A stretch of DNA of 64,000 bases. Origin: Anaerolineales bacterium (GTDB taxonomy: Bacteria > Chloroflexota > Anaerolineae > Anaerolineales > UBA11579). The stretch is from positions 137,875 to 201,874 of the forward strand of contig JAHBVB010000001.1 of NCBI GenBank assembly GCA_019637805.1. Direction: 5' to 3'. The notes under the pieces are model-generated. The model did not search any database. It was not told where the DNA came from and saw only the letters and a program-made list of their open reading frames with translations. This document shows positions 1 through 7,747 of the stretch, in pieces (the first letter of the stretch is position 1; every line of letters starts with the position of its first letter). A program made the position numbers and the translations under genes.

Positions 1-843
1 GTTCCGACCGGCCGCGAGTAAGGTCTTTACCGCCCCCTCACCATACACATCCACAAGCACCGACAAACTGGGAGATACTTGCTTGAACAGCCACTCGGAT
101 ATTCTCGACATCTCTTTAGTGCGAGCGTCGGTGATGGTGAAGTTGGCTCTGGCCTGACCTCGAACGAACTCAACCCAATAAGGTGCATCCACATCCACGA
201 AATCTCGCAAATGCGCCATGGCCTTAGTCGCCCATTCATCCGGCGCATGAACCAATACATCTCTACCAATGCCGTCTGCTCGGCTGCCCTTTGTTTCCAT
301 CTCCAACCGAACCGGGCCATGAAAATTATAGACCCGCAGATAGCGTGAGGATTGGCGGCTGCCCATCCGGAAGATGGAGTGCCCTATCTGGCCGTCTTCT
401 CTGGGTTTATACGGTGAACGTTCGTAGCTAAAGGTTTCCCGCTTGGCATAGGTTCTAAACAACTGCTCTTTGCCCGCCTGGTCTAACTCCTCCGGCGTGA
501 ATGGCACACCATCCCAAGCCAAGTCTAAACGAGTAAGCTGAAATCGCTCGGTGCGCTCCAGAACGAGCATGAACTCTTGAAGAATTTTGGGATGCAACGC
601 TTCACAAGCCAAGCCGGGCAACTCAATTTGAAAGTGAGGCTCAGCGTCCTCTACAGCCTGTCTAGGAGCGCAATAGAGCTTACTTTCCGCTAATGCCTTG
701 TAGATTGTCTGGTAGAACCTAGCGCCATAACCCTGGTCAAGCATGACCCCTAGGCTTTTCTCAAACCAGACCGACCACAATTTTAAGGCGTGGTTTGCCG
801 TGCCCCAGATGGTGATTGCGAACCAATGTACTCTGAATTCCAT
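1..843 (-). CDS. Rep_trans-family rolling-circle replication initiator / relaxase, partial at the left edge
   Basis: An uninterrupted minus-strand frame of 281 codons opens with ATG at 843 and runs off the left edge. AGGAG lies about 6 nt upstream of the start. Three segments match the Rep_trans family (pT181-type Rep and MobT-type relaxases) as I know it: RLDLAWDG near residue 134, LRVYNF near residue 190 and RLEMETKG just after it. These proteins nick DNA at a replication or transfer origin, so the gene would serve an integrated plasmid or conjugative element. It faces away from the defence genes to its right, across about 590 bp of hairpin-rich sequence. The C-terminus is outside the window, so the catalytic tyrosine cannot be placed with certainty. 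The assignment comes from motif recognition, not from a database search. Confidence 0.65.
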   Translation of the reverse strand, partial: MEFRVHWFAITIWGTANHALKLWSVWFEKSLGVMLDQGYGARFYQTIYKALAESKLYCAPRQAVEDAEPHFQIELPGLACEALHPKILQEFMLVLERTERFQLTRLDLAWDGVPFTPEELDQAGKEQLFRTYAKRETFSYERSPYKPREDGQIGHSIFRMGSRQSSRYLRVYNFHGPVRLEMETKGSRADGIGRDVLVHAPDEWATKAMAHLRDFVDVDAPYWVEFVRGQARANFTITDARTKEMSRISEWLFKQVSPSLSVLVDVYGEGAVKTLLAAGRN

Positions 844-1431
844 ATTTACTCCTTGGCCAATTTACGCCCCCCTAACAGTATTGGGGGGCTGCCGATGAAA
901 TTGGCAAGAAGTAGTGCACTTCCGCTCCGCTTCCGGTGCTCCTCACGTGCGCTCCGGTTCGGTGCTCGGCGACAGCTACTCTCTTGCTTACTGTGGTCTG
1001 TGGAAAACAGGTACGCCAAAGTACAGGCACACTGCCTCGGAGAACATCAGCTATTTAGTTAGGCTTGGTCTCATGAAATTCAGGGCTTCCGCTGACCAAT
1101 CCGCTGCCCTGGGGCCTATACAGGCCACTCGGTGCTGGCCGCACCTCCCGTTAGTGTCGTGGGGGACTTTCGTCCGCTTGTCATTCAAGCGTCTGGTTAC
1201 TAGGGCCAGAACCAGTCCCACCCAGAAAATAGCACAGCTTAGAAATCGAGTCAACCTGCTAATTGTCTTTTATGTCCACCCCTTAGCCTTTTCCTTCCCG
1301 TTCGCAGCCTACGGCAGCACCCCAGCTTGTCAAGGGCAAAGGTTTCTCACTAAGCCCACACTGTCAACCCCTTGACAAACTGGGGACCCCGCCGCCGTGT
1401 TCAGGCTGCCGGGAAGAAAAGGCTAGAAAAT
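844..1431. other. Gene-free, hairpin-rich segment upstream of the Rep gene (possible replication/transfer origin)
   Basis: About 590 bp with no convincing gene. It contains a 7-bp perfect inverted repeat, GCCCCCC at 866-872 and GGGGGGC at 883-889, just upstream of the Rep ribosome-binding site. Smaller hairpins lie at 1113-1125 and 1193-1215. A 10-bp inverted repeat, TTGTCAAGGG at 1327-1336 and CCCTTGACAA at 1369-1378, has a 32-nt loop. Rolling-circle elements often keep their double-strand origin close to rep, so an origin here is plausible but not shown. Confidence 0.35.
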
Positions 1432-1875
1432 TTATCGGCCTGCAGCCTGAGCAGCCAACTCAATCCAACTGCCTAAGTTTTTATTTCCGTCACCCTTGAA
1501 CCATAGATAGCTCATATAGCCAGAAGGCACTACACCTCCACAGAAATTACTAGTTTTGCCATACTGATCTTTAATCATGCTGATATTAACTTGCAACAAA
1601 CCTTTGCCCAGACTGATAGTGCGCTCAACTTCATACTTAACCCATTTGCTTTTACAAGTTTCTGCACCAACTAAAACCACAGTGACTGAAGTCCCCGCCA
1701 TCTGTGTATCTATCCATCTCCTGATTGCATCATCACCCCGTCTTCTTATTGTTTCTATTTCTGCAGCATCGATAAAGCCTGCTGCTTCCCGCCCAATAGC
1801 TACCCACGATTTTCGAACAACATTTGCGCGCCAAACATCTGAGTATTCAAAACTGAAAAAAACTTTGCGGGTCAT
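1432..1875 (-). CDS. TIR-like domain protein (MTH538 / ThsB-like)
   Basis: A 147-residue stand-alone domain. It begins with a beta-strand followed by Phe-Phe-Ser-Phe-Glu (KVFFSFEYSD, residues 4-13), has a hydrophobic strand TSVTVVLVG at 62-70, and carries the W-x-x-x-E motif (KWVKYEVE) with Glu82, the usual catalytic position in TIR-like proteins. ATG at 1875 has a strong GGAGG 6 nt upstream. Proteins of this family act as ThsB in Thoeris antiphage defence, making NAD-derived signals. No SLOG, macro or NADase ThsA gene is present here. Instead a small membrane protein gene lies 74 bp upstream on the same strand. Restriction-modification genes follow further upstream, so a defence role is likely. 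Confidence 0.75.
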   Translation of the reverse strand: MTRKVFFSFEYSDVWRANVVRKSWVAIGREAAGFIDAAEIETIRRRGDDAIRRWIDTQMAGTSVTVVLVGAETCKSKWVKYEVERTISLGKGLLQVNISMIKDQYGKTSNFCGGVVPSGYMSYLWFKGDGNKNLGSWIELAAQAAGR

Positions 1876-1949
1876 CTTTCCTCCAAACTAAGTTGTTAAG
1901 AAAGCGTTTGATCATTCTTGCCTGGCCCTGGTCACTTAAAAGTTCTGAC

Positions 1950-2363
1950 CTAAAAATTCCAAAAGGTAACCACAATCACTGAGAGCAGCACCACCATATG
2001 AAAAATCAACCCAGGCCAAGAAAAGAGTCCATCGAACCATGTCTCTTGAATGCTGCCTAATCGCGAAGTGTCCATTGAAAAATCAATCTGTGCATCGTCG
2101 AGCTTTCGCACATGGTCATACAGTTTCCTAAAAAGTTTCTCCTGACCCAAGTAATAACCATCCAAAATCCAAAATGCAATTGATGGGAAATAGGCCAAGA
2201 AGACAAAATGGTATTTTTCTTCCGCCGCAACTGCTGAAAGCGCAAACATAGCAGACACAAGCGTTACAGACCAACCCTTAATGAGAAAAGAACTTGCAGC
2301 CATTCTTATTATGGTGGCTTGAATCAACTCTAGGTGAGAAACCTTGTTTGATTTTTCACTCAT
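1950..2363 (-). CDS. Small multi-pass membrane protein paired with the TIR-like gene
   Basis: About 137 residues from the ATG at 2363; a TTG six codons upstream (2381) is also open and neither start has a clear Shine-Dalgarno. The N-terminus is charged and is followed by two hydrophobic stretches (FLIKGWSVTLVSAMFALSAV and FVFLAYFPSIAFWILDGYY). A soluble stretch of charged residues follows, then a C-terminal hydrophobic helix (LIFHMVVLLSVIVVTFW). I do not know a named family for it. I have an impression that proteins of this shape are found beside TIR-like genes. By analogy with Thoeris systems that use membrane effectors, it could be the effector that the TIR product activates. That role is inference. 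Confidence 0.6.
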   Translation of the reverse strand: MSEKSNKVSHLELIQATIIRMAASSFLIKGWSVTLVSAMFALSAVAAEEKYHFVFLAYFPSIAFWILDGYYLGQEKLFRKLYDHVRKLDDAQIDFSMDTSRLGSIQETWFDGLFSWPGLIFHMVVLLSVIVVTFWNF

Positions 2364-2491
2364 AATGGCAAATCCCAACAACCCAAGAAAAGAACAAATA
2401 TTCTATGTCAGACTATAGCATTTGTCCCCGATTTACGCAAGTACTTGATGAATGTTGAATTCCAGTAATTTTGAAATGGCTTTGAAGCTTC

Positions 2492-3391
2492 CTAATATTC
2501 TCGCAACCAGCTAAGGTTACGTCCTACGAGCAGTTCAGTACGTCTTGCATTATGTGTCCCTGTCATATCTACTGGCTTGACCTCAAAGCCGTTCTCAACT
2601 GCTAAACTGCGTACTTCCTCAGAATCATCATATGTCATGAGAAAATCTCCCGCTACTTGCCCCATGATCTGAAACAAGGTTTGATGATTTAGCTCATGAT
2701 ATTTGTATAATCTTCTGCCTGCCTGTTTTTTTGAAGCCGTGTAGGGTGGGTCCACAAAGAAAATAGTTTCGGCATCGTTTAAATATTCATTTATTACGTC
2801 AAAGGCATTACCTGATACAAACTCAATACGGTGTTTGACTTGCTCAATATCGAGAATGCGCTTTTTCAATGTCTCGGGATACCACCTAGACAAGATGCCT
2901 TTCCCGTTCTCGCCACTTTTTAACAAACCCGCCCCCTGGGCCAAAATACCTCCGTGGCTGACTCTATTTTGTATTATCGTTTTAAATGCCAACTCTTTTT
3001 TGCTTTTTGGTTTCGATTGCAGAATTGAACTAGCACTCTCTGCGGTTAAATCAATATTGATTATTCGGGATGCAAGCCACCTAGCCCCACCTTTTATGTT
3101 GATTATTGTTTCCCAAACCGCAGCCACCTGCTCATCGAGTTCAATTAGAACTACTTGGTCGGCTAAGTTTTCAAACGCTACAGTTAAACCAACAATGGCG
3201 CCCCCGGCAAACGGCTCAACAAGCAATTTTGGTTTTTTAGAATAAGAACTCAACCATTGTCTTATTCTAGGGATGAGCCAAGTCTTTCCACCAGGATAAC
3301 GAAATGGGCTTCTCTGAGGAACAGAGGCAACATTAACGACCCTCTGCGCTTCTTCCCATAACTTATATTGAACAGTCCGCTCAGTCTTCAT
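2492..3391 (-). CDS. DNA adenine N6-methyltransferase, Dam/D12 class (modification subunit)
   Basis: 299 residues with the class alpha N6-adenine methylase layout: the PFRYPGGK amino-terminal motif (residues 29-36), the SAM-binding EPFAGGA loop (59-65), and catalytic DPPY at 214-217. These are the signatures of PF02086. It transfers a methyl group from SAM to adenine in a target site. Its start overlaps the end of the upstream restriction gene by 11 bp (3381-3391), so the two are translationally coupled as one restriction-modification operon. The usual methylase partner of NotI itself is not a Dam-type enzyme, so the pairing is informative about the unknown recognition site. AT-rich codon use differs from the GC-rich host genes to the right. 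Confidence 0.92.
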   Translation of the reverse strand: MKTERTVQYKLWEEAQRVVNVASVPQRSPFRYPGGKTWLIPRIRQWLSSYSKKPKLLVEPFAGGAIVGLTVAFENLADQVVLIELDEQVAAVWETIINIKGGARWLASRIINIDLTAESASSILQSKPKSKKELAFKTIIQNRVSHGGILAQGAGLLKSGENGKGILSRWYPETLKKRILDIEQVKHRIEFVSGNAFDVINEYLNDAETIFFVDPPYTASKKQAGRRLYKYHELNHQTLFQIMGQVAGDFLMTYDDSEEVRSLAVENGFEVKPVDMTGTHNARRTELLVGRNLSWLREY

Positions 3392-4307
3392 TGTTTTCTA
3401 CTTGGCTTGGCAAAGGTTCAACTTCAGGTTCTTCAAGTGATGACGCTGGGATGCCCATGGTCTTATCTTTTTTGATTCTATCGGCGAGATAAGCAATGAA
3501 ATCATCTACCTCACCAATCTCCGGCATAGTGATTTTAGAAAGCGTCTCCTTGAATTTTGTGAACTTCACTTCTTTCAGATTAAGCACGTATCTGCTATCT
3601 TCTTCACTCTTTGTAAAACTGTATACAAACCAAGCTATATCAGCAGAGGCTTTATCAGTAACTGGAAGATCGGGTAATTCCGCAAAGAAATTCTCATCAA
3701 CGGCAACAGCCATTCGCTTTTTCCAACTATGTAAAATGCTGCCCTTATAAAGTAATTGTGGTGCTAATCGTTTCCGAGAGGAGGACAAATAATCTGGTTT
3801 AGGATAATTCTGCTTTGGCCAATCCATTGCAGAATTTGAACTTGGATCTTCCATATATTTCTTGAAGACATTTTTCACATTTCCAGTAATATACACAGCC
3901 TGCACTTCAACCGCACCAAAGTCAATAATTCTTCCCCTGTCATCAACAGCCGCCAAGACAACATCTATATTCCCAGCAGCTTTTCCATTCTTATCTTTGA
4001 GCCGAGCTTCCGTAAGCGCTATGAATTGTTTTCCAGGGAAGAAAAAATCAGCTGCATCTGAAACTAATTTGTAATCTTCTCTAAACCTTACGGGACATGT
4101 TGCAACGACTTTCTTGCCGTCAAAGATGGTACACACACCTATCGGGTCAGTTGCACTACTCTTAGTGCAATTCATACCAGATGAATTATGAAAGGGGCAG
4201 AGTCGACCATTGCGATGACGCGTCGCCAAATCAGACATGTTGTCTGTCGGGAAGCCGAAAACTTCAGCGAGTGGGTTGTTAGCCATTGCTCCGTTACCTT
4301 CTATCAC
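3381..4307 (-). CDS. Type II restriction endonuclease, NotI family
   Basis: 308 residues from GTG at 4307; an internal ATG at 4286 is an alternative start. The N-terminal third has four cysteines in the NotI order: CPF (C37), C47, C59 in PIGVC and C71 in CPVRF. In NotI such cysteines bind iron next to the DNA-recognition surface. The core has a PD-(D/E)XK-type site in which D115 (NIDVV) is followed by E134-x-Q136 (AVEVQ), the same Asp...Glu-x-Gln pattern as NotI. It should cut unmodified DNA and be restrained by the overlapping Dam-type methylase. Length (NotI is about 380 residues) and context both fit. The recognition sequence cannot be read from the protein. Confidence 0.85.
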   Translation of the reverse strand: MIEGNGAMANNPLAEVFGFPTDNMSDLATRHRNGRLCPFHNSSGMNCTKSSATDPIGVCTIFDGKKVVATCPVRFREDYKLVSDAADFFFPGKQFIALTEARLKDKNGKAAGNIDVVLAAVDDRGRIIDFGAVEVQAVYITGNVKNVFKKYMEDPSSNSAMDWPKQNYPKPDYLSSSRKRLAPQLLYKGSILHSWKKRMAVAVDENFFAELPDLPVTDKASADIAWFVYSFTKSEEDSRYVLNLKEVKFTKFKETLSKITMPEIGEVDDFIAYLADRIKKDKTMGIPASSLEEPEVEPLPSQVENNED

Positions 4308-4568
4308 AGAAAGCCGGGTGAAAGTTTTTAGAATTATCCATAGCCATCCTGAACAAATATTCTACTATAATAAAGGCTTCAGGACAAAATAAACGCAGAC
4401 TAAGTTCATCCAGCCAAACTGCCCTTCCCAACCACCTGCTGCAAATCTGCTGCAGTTAATCTAGAAACACTAGAAATCACAGACTACATGTACTAAACTC
4501 CCCCAAGATTTACCCGTAAATCTTATTGCAAAGTAGCCAGTAGACACTATTTACAACCATCCCAGCGC

Positions 4569-4606
4569 TCCGAAGTCAGTCGCTCTGTCCGTTGAGCTAT
4601 GGGCGC
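4569..4606 (-). pseudogene. tRNA-Arg(TCG) 5' half, ending in the anticodon loop (attachment-site-like junction)
   Basis: Read on the minus strand from 4606, the first 38 nt form a tRNA 5' half: acceptor strand GCGCCCA, TA, D-stem GCTC/GAGC, a 5-nt anticodon stem strand ACTGA, and loop CTTCGGA with anticodon TCG. The next bases should be the complementary TCAGT but are GCGCT, and no T-arm or acceptor 3' strand follows anywhere in 4308-4568. The gene is therefore broken exactly at the anticodon loop, a favoured crossover point for tyrosine recombinases. It probably marks one end of an integrated element whose other end lies left of the window. The rest of 4308-4793 shows no gene. Confidence 0.75.
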
Positions 4607-4793
4607 ATACGCCCCCTGGCGGGCGAGCATGCAGGATTTCTACTCAGCTAACGCCGAGTAACGAAACCCATTAATTATACACAGCATCATCCCGACGCCG
4701 GCTTCAGACTGCCGTGAAGAACAAAGCCGAGCATTACGCATAGTAGAATACACACCATAATTAGAGCTTCTACAAACTGGCAAGGGTAGGTCT

Positions 4794-5888
4794 ATGTGGA
4801 AAGAAGAAGCAACTAGAAAAATCCATCGTCTTAGCCAAGTGAGCTTTGTTTCAGGACTTCTATCAATAGCCTTACTCTTATCCTTGTGCAGTACTTTGAC
4901 AAGCGATTGGAGAGGTATTATTTTCTTAGCCTTAATTTCGGTGGTTCTAATTGCTTTTGTAACTCACTCAATTTCTAAAGATATGGCAAAAGAAGAAGAG
5001 CTTCTTCTACTTACTCCACCCGTATCTGTTAAAGATTTGAAGCGCATACGAGAGATACTAAGCAGCATTCAATCAGAACGTCCTAAGTTCGAAAAGCAAC
5101 TTGCAGACGCTAAGATAGCTCTCGCAACAAAAATAAATAGCATAGCCTACTCGCCAAACAAAGAAACAAGAATCCTGCCCCAAGACATCCATGCAGTTGA
5201 ACTCATAGAATACTCTGAGATGTATCAAAATACGTTAGTTCGGATCAAGGTAAAAGCTGAACAAGCTGTTAGGGAGATTCTTATAGTTTTTAATATCATG
5301 CCCCCTGGCTTAGAAGTCCGCGAGTTTCACACAATAGAAGTTCAACAAACAAAAATAACAATCAAAACAAGCAAGGGGATGTTTGAATTTCCAATAATCG
5401 CTTCTAAGTCACCTCAGGCGCAAGATGCTATTGAGGTATTGAATTTTCTATCAATATTATTTACTGAGTATGCAGGGCCATCACAAAGTGAACTTGATAA
5501 AATCGACAAGTTGAGCGGTATAGAATTTGAAAAATACATAATTGGAGTTTTGAAAGAGCATGGTTATGCAGTAAGTCTGTCAGGCAAATCGGGTGATCTG
5601 GGCGTAGATATTCTTGCAGAGAAAAATGATATAAAGTATGCGATTCAATGTAAACGGCAGGGAAGCATGGTTTCGCGTCGTGCAGTTAGTGATGCGGTCG
5701 CAGGAATGCAGCACTATAACTGCGATCAAGCTGTTGTGATTACAAACAATAGATTTAGCCCGGGAGCCAAGCAGCTTGCCAAATCCAATGACTGCATCTT
5801 GATTGATCGAGAGATGCTCAGCAAAATACTAAGCATCGAATCTGGAAAATCTCAAGACGTAGTTGGCCAAGTAGCGAAACAAACTTAA
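4794..5888 (+). CDS. Membrane-anchored Mrr-type restriction endonuclease-like protein
   Basis: 364 residues. Two transmembrane helices near residues 17-34 and 40-58 are followed by a charged coiled-coil-like stretch (about 64-115), a middle beta-rich region, and a C-terminal Mrr_cat nuclease domain (about 235-350). The nuclease signature is complete: E244 in SGIEFE, D272 in GDLGVD, and Q285-C-K287 (IQCKR). Mrr proteins cleave modified or foreign DNA. The ATG at 4794 follows an AAGGGTAGG ribosome-binding site. It is transcribed away from the restriction-modification operon and is as AT-rich as the island to its left, so it was probably acquired too. The membrane anchor suggests action on DNA entering at the envelope, which is inference. 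Confidence 0.8.
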   Translation: MWKEEATRKIHRLSQVSFVSGLLSIALLLSLCSTLTSDWRGIIFLALISVVLIAFVTHSISKDMAKEEELLLLTPPVSVKDLKRIREILSSIQSERPKFEKQLADAKIALATKINSIAYSPNKETRILPQDIHAVELIEYSEMYQNTLVRIKVKAEQAVREILIVFNIMPPGLEVREFHTIEVQQTKITIKTSKGMFEFPIIASKSPQAQDAIEVLNFLSILFTEYAGPSQSELDKIDKLSGIEFEKYIIGVLKEHGYAVSLSGKSGDLGVDILAEKNDIKYAIQCKRQGSMVSRRAVSDAVAGMQHYNCDQAVVITNNRFSPGAKQLAKSNDCILIDREMLSKILSIESGKSQDVVGQVAKQT

Positions 5889-6172
5889 AACCTCAAGGTT
5901 GAAACGTCATCCTTCTCTTCTCGCGGCCCATAACCCAGTGGCCTCGCCGCTTGTTTGAACTGTCGGAAAAGCTGGTACAGCCCACCCAGCCAAGAAAATG
6001 AGAAGTAGCCCTCCAAGCAATTTGTCATTATGGAAATTTAGCACCCCGTTTACCCCCTATCTCTTGAACATTATATATATAAACTTGGCCCCTGCTTTTA
6101 TGCCCGCATCTTGCCAGGCGTGTGTGATAATGCGGCCACCTACTGCGTGAAGATTACGTAAGGAGATAAGTT
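5889..6172. promoter_or_regulatory. Island/host boundary and ptsH promoter region
   Basis: No gene is visible. Base composition shifts here from the AT-rich island to GC-rich host sequence. An extended -10 box (TGTGATAAT, 6123-6131) lies about 40 nt before the GTG start of the HPr gene, and AAGGAG precedes that start by 8 nt. Confidence 0.4.
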
Positions 6173-6445
6173 GTGATCACACGTGAATTCACGATTGAGC
6201 ATGAGATTGGCTTGCACGCCCGCCCGGCAGCCACCTTTGTAAAAACCGCGGGCAAGTTCCAGGCAGACATCACCCTCGAGAATGTCAGCCGGGGCTCAGC
6301 GGCGGTGAACGCCAAGAGCATCATTTCCGTGCTGACCTCGGGCGTGGAGCACGGCCACACCATCCGTGTCAACGCCGAGGGCGAGGACGCGCAGGCCGCG
6401 CTGGATGCGTTGGGCGAGTTGATCGCCAACAACTTCGGCGAATAG
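6173..6445 (+). CDS. ptsH: Phosphocarrier protein HPr of the PTS
   Basis: 90 residues from GTG, with AAGGAGATAAGTT in front. The GLHARPA motif places the phospho-accepting histidine at H15, exactly where HPr has it. A Ser in the KSI motif (S49) matches the regulatory Ser46 of Gram-positive HPr after a 3-residue insertion in the preceding loop. HPr carries phosphate from enzyme I to sugar-specific IIA proteins; a IIA gene lies at 10688. Enzyme I is not in the window. A terminator directly follows, so it is its own transcription unit next to the sgc-like operon. Confidence 0.95.
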   Translation: MITREFTIEHEIGLHARPAATFVKTAGKFQADITLENVSRGSAAVNAKSIISVLTSGVEHGHTIRVNAEGEDAQAALDALGELIANNFGE

Positions 6446-6464
6446 CAAGATACGGCAGCTTTAA

Positions 6465-6494
6465 AAGGGCTCCTGATCCCAGGAGCCTTTTTTT
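6465..6494 (+). terminator. Intrinsic terminator after ptsH
   Basis: An 8-bp perfect stem GGCTCCTG / CAGGAGCC (6468-6475 and 6480-6487) with a 4-nt loop is followed by seven T. It separates ptsH from the DeoR promoter. Confidence 0.9.
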
Positions 6495-6500
6495 GTTCGC

Positions 6501-6564
6501 TTGACTCGCCACTTGGATAGGAGTACAGTGTGTTTGAAAGAACAAATATGATGTTTGTTCAAAC
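6501..6564 (+). promoter_or_regulatory. Promoter and likely DeoR auto-operator
   Basis: A sigma-70 promoter is readable: -35 TTGACT (6501-6506), 17-nt spacer, -10 TACAGT (6524-6529). Start-site bases fall inside a nested inverted repeat: GAACAAA / TTTGTTC (6540-6546 and 6554-6560) and an outer GTTTGAA / TTCAAAC (6532-6538 and 6558-6564). A dyad overlapping the start site immediately upstream of a DeoR gene is the usual layout for autorepression. Confidence 0.75.
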
Positions 6565-6574
6565 ATAAATCATT

Positions 6575-7363
6575 ATGGAGAAACAAAAACGCCAAAAGAA
6601 GATCTTGGAATTCATTCGCGCCAACAGCGCCGCGACGGTGGCCGATCTGTGCGAAAGCTTTCAGGTGTCTGAGATGACCATCCGGCGCGACCTGGCCGAG
6701 CTGGACGAAGCCGGCCTGCTGCGGCGGGTACATGGCGGCGCCACCCTGGGCACCGGCCGGAGCAACGAGCCTACCTATAGGGCGCGTGCGCTGGAGAACC
6801 ACGAAGCCAAGCAGGCCATCGCCGCCCTGGCGGCCTCGCTGGTGGCGGATGGCGACAGCATCGCCCTGGACGTAGGCACCACTATTCACGAAATGGTCAG
6901 CCCCCTAAAAGACCGCCTGGACCTGACCATCCTGACCCCCAGCCTGAGCATCGCCAACAGCCTATTGGAAGTCTTCCGGCCCAACTCCGGCATGCGCCTG
7001 ATGCTGACGGGCGGCATCGTGCGCCAGGACGAGAAATCCTTGATCGGCGAGTATGCCCAAAGCATGTATCGAAACCTGAACGTGGACAAGGCCTTCCTGG
7101 GCGTGGGGGCGCTGAACATCAAAGAAGGTTTTACCGAATACAACCTGGACGATGCGGCGGTCAAAAAGGCCATGCTCTGCTCTGCAGAAAAGGTCTATTT
7201 CCTGGCGGATGGCAGCAAGTTCGGCCGCTCCACCTTCGCCTCGGTGGCCCCGCTCAGCACGGCCACGGCTATCCTCACCGACAGCAGCGCTTCCCAAGCG
7301 ATCATTTCCCAAATCCAAGCCATGGGCGTGGAAGTCATTGTGGCCCCTTCGCCACTGCCCTAA
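6575..7363 (+). CDS. DeoR-family transcriptional repressor of the sgc-like operon
   Basis: 262 residues. The N-terminal winged helix-turn-helix (about 5-57) has the DeoR signature MTIRRDLAELDEAGLLRRVHGG. The C-terminal sugar-phosphate-sensing domain (about 75-235) shows the conserved ALDVGTT and GG-x-VR-x-x-E-x-S-x-x-G blocks. DeoR repressors leave their operator when a phosphosugar made by the pathway binds. The gene heads the PTS operon, as sgcR accompanies sgc genes in E. coli, and a dyad operator overlaps its own promoter. About 75 bp separate it from the IIB gene, with no terminator between, so it is probably co-transcribed. Confidence 0.92.
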   Translation: MEKQKRQKKILEFIRANSAATVADLCESFQVSEMTIRRDLAELDEAGLLRRVHGGATLGTGRSNEPTYRARALENHEAKQAIAALAASLVADGDSIALDVGTTIHEMVSPLKDRLDLTILTPSLSIANSLLEVFRPNSGMRLMLTGGIVRQDEKSLIGEYAQSMYRNLNVDKAFLGVGALNIKEGFTEYNLDDAAVKKAMLCSAEKVYFLADGSKFGRSTFASVAPLSTATAILTDSSASQAIISQIQAMGVEVIVAPSPLP

Positions 7364-7440
7364 AATGAAGGAGGTTTATCGGGCGATACAAAGCAAGTGG
7401 CTGGCTCGCAAGCAGCCAATACCGAATTGAGGAGAGCAAC

Positions 7441-7728
7441 GTGAAGAAAGTTTGGGTAGTGTGCGCCACGGGAATAGCCACGTCCACCATGATGCGGCTG
7501 AAAGTGGAAAGTTTCCTAAAGGAACAAGGCCTGGAAGCCAATGTTCAACAGTATCGCGTGACCGAGATCTCTTCTGATCGCATGGACGCGGACGTGATCA
7601 TGGCCACCACAGAAATTCCCAAGGAGTTTCACGAACTGGTGCCGGTGATCAACGGCATTTCCCTCATCACAGGTATTGGGCAAGAAGAAGCCTTGCAAGA
7701 GCTGGCCGACACGTTGAGGAAACCTTAG
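7441..7728 (+). CDS. PTS enzyme IIB, galactitol/sgc type
   Basis: 95 residues from GTG with GAGGAGAG upstream. The N-terminal VVCATGIATSTMM segment is the phospho-cysteine loop of lactose/galactitol-type IIB proteins; Cys8 is the phosphorylated residue. It takes phosphate from IIA and gives it to the incoming sugar at IIC. It lies 19 bp before the IIC gene. The sugar is not known; E. coli SgcB and GatB are the nearest relatives by memory. Confidence 0.9.
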   Translation: MKKVWVVCATGIATSTMMRLKVESFLKEQGLEANVQQYRVTEISSDRMDADVIMATTEIPKEFHELVPVINGISLITGIGQEEALQELADTLRKP

Positions 7729-7747
7729 TCAAACTAGGAGATCTGTG

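Noticed and set aside
1051..1254. 67-codon minus-strand frame with a hydrophobic start, upstream of the Rep gene
   Set aside because: TTG start with no spaced ribosome site, no recognisable family, and it lies in hairpin-rich sequence. Not supportable as a gene.
1432..2363. Calling the TIR pair a canonical Thoeris system
   Set aside because: No ThsA with SLOG/SIR2 or macro domain is present; only a Thoeris-like candidate can be supported.
4308..4568. A tRNA intron splitting tRNA-Arg, with the 3' half nearby
   Set aside because: No T-arm, acceptor 3' strand or group I features are found within several hundred bases.
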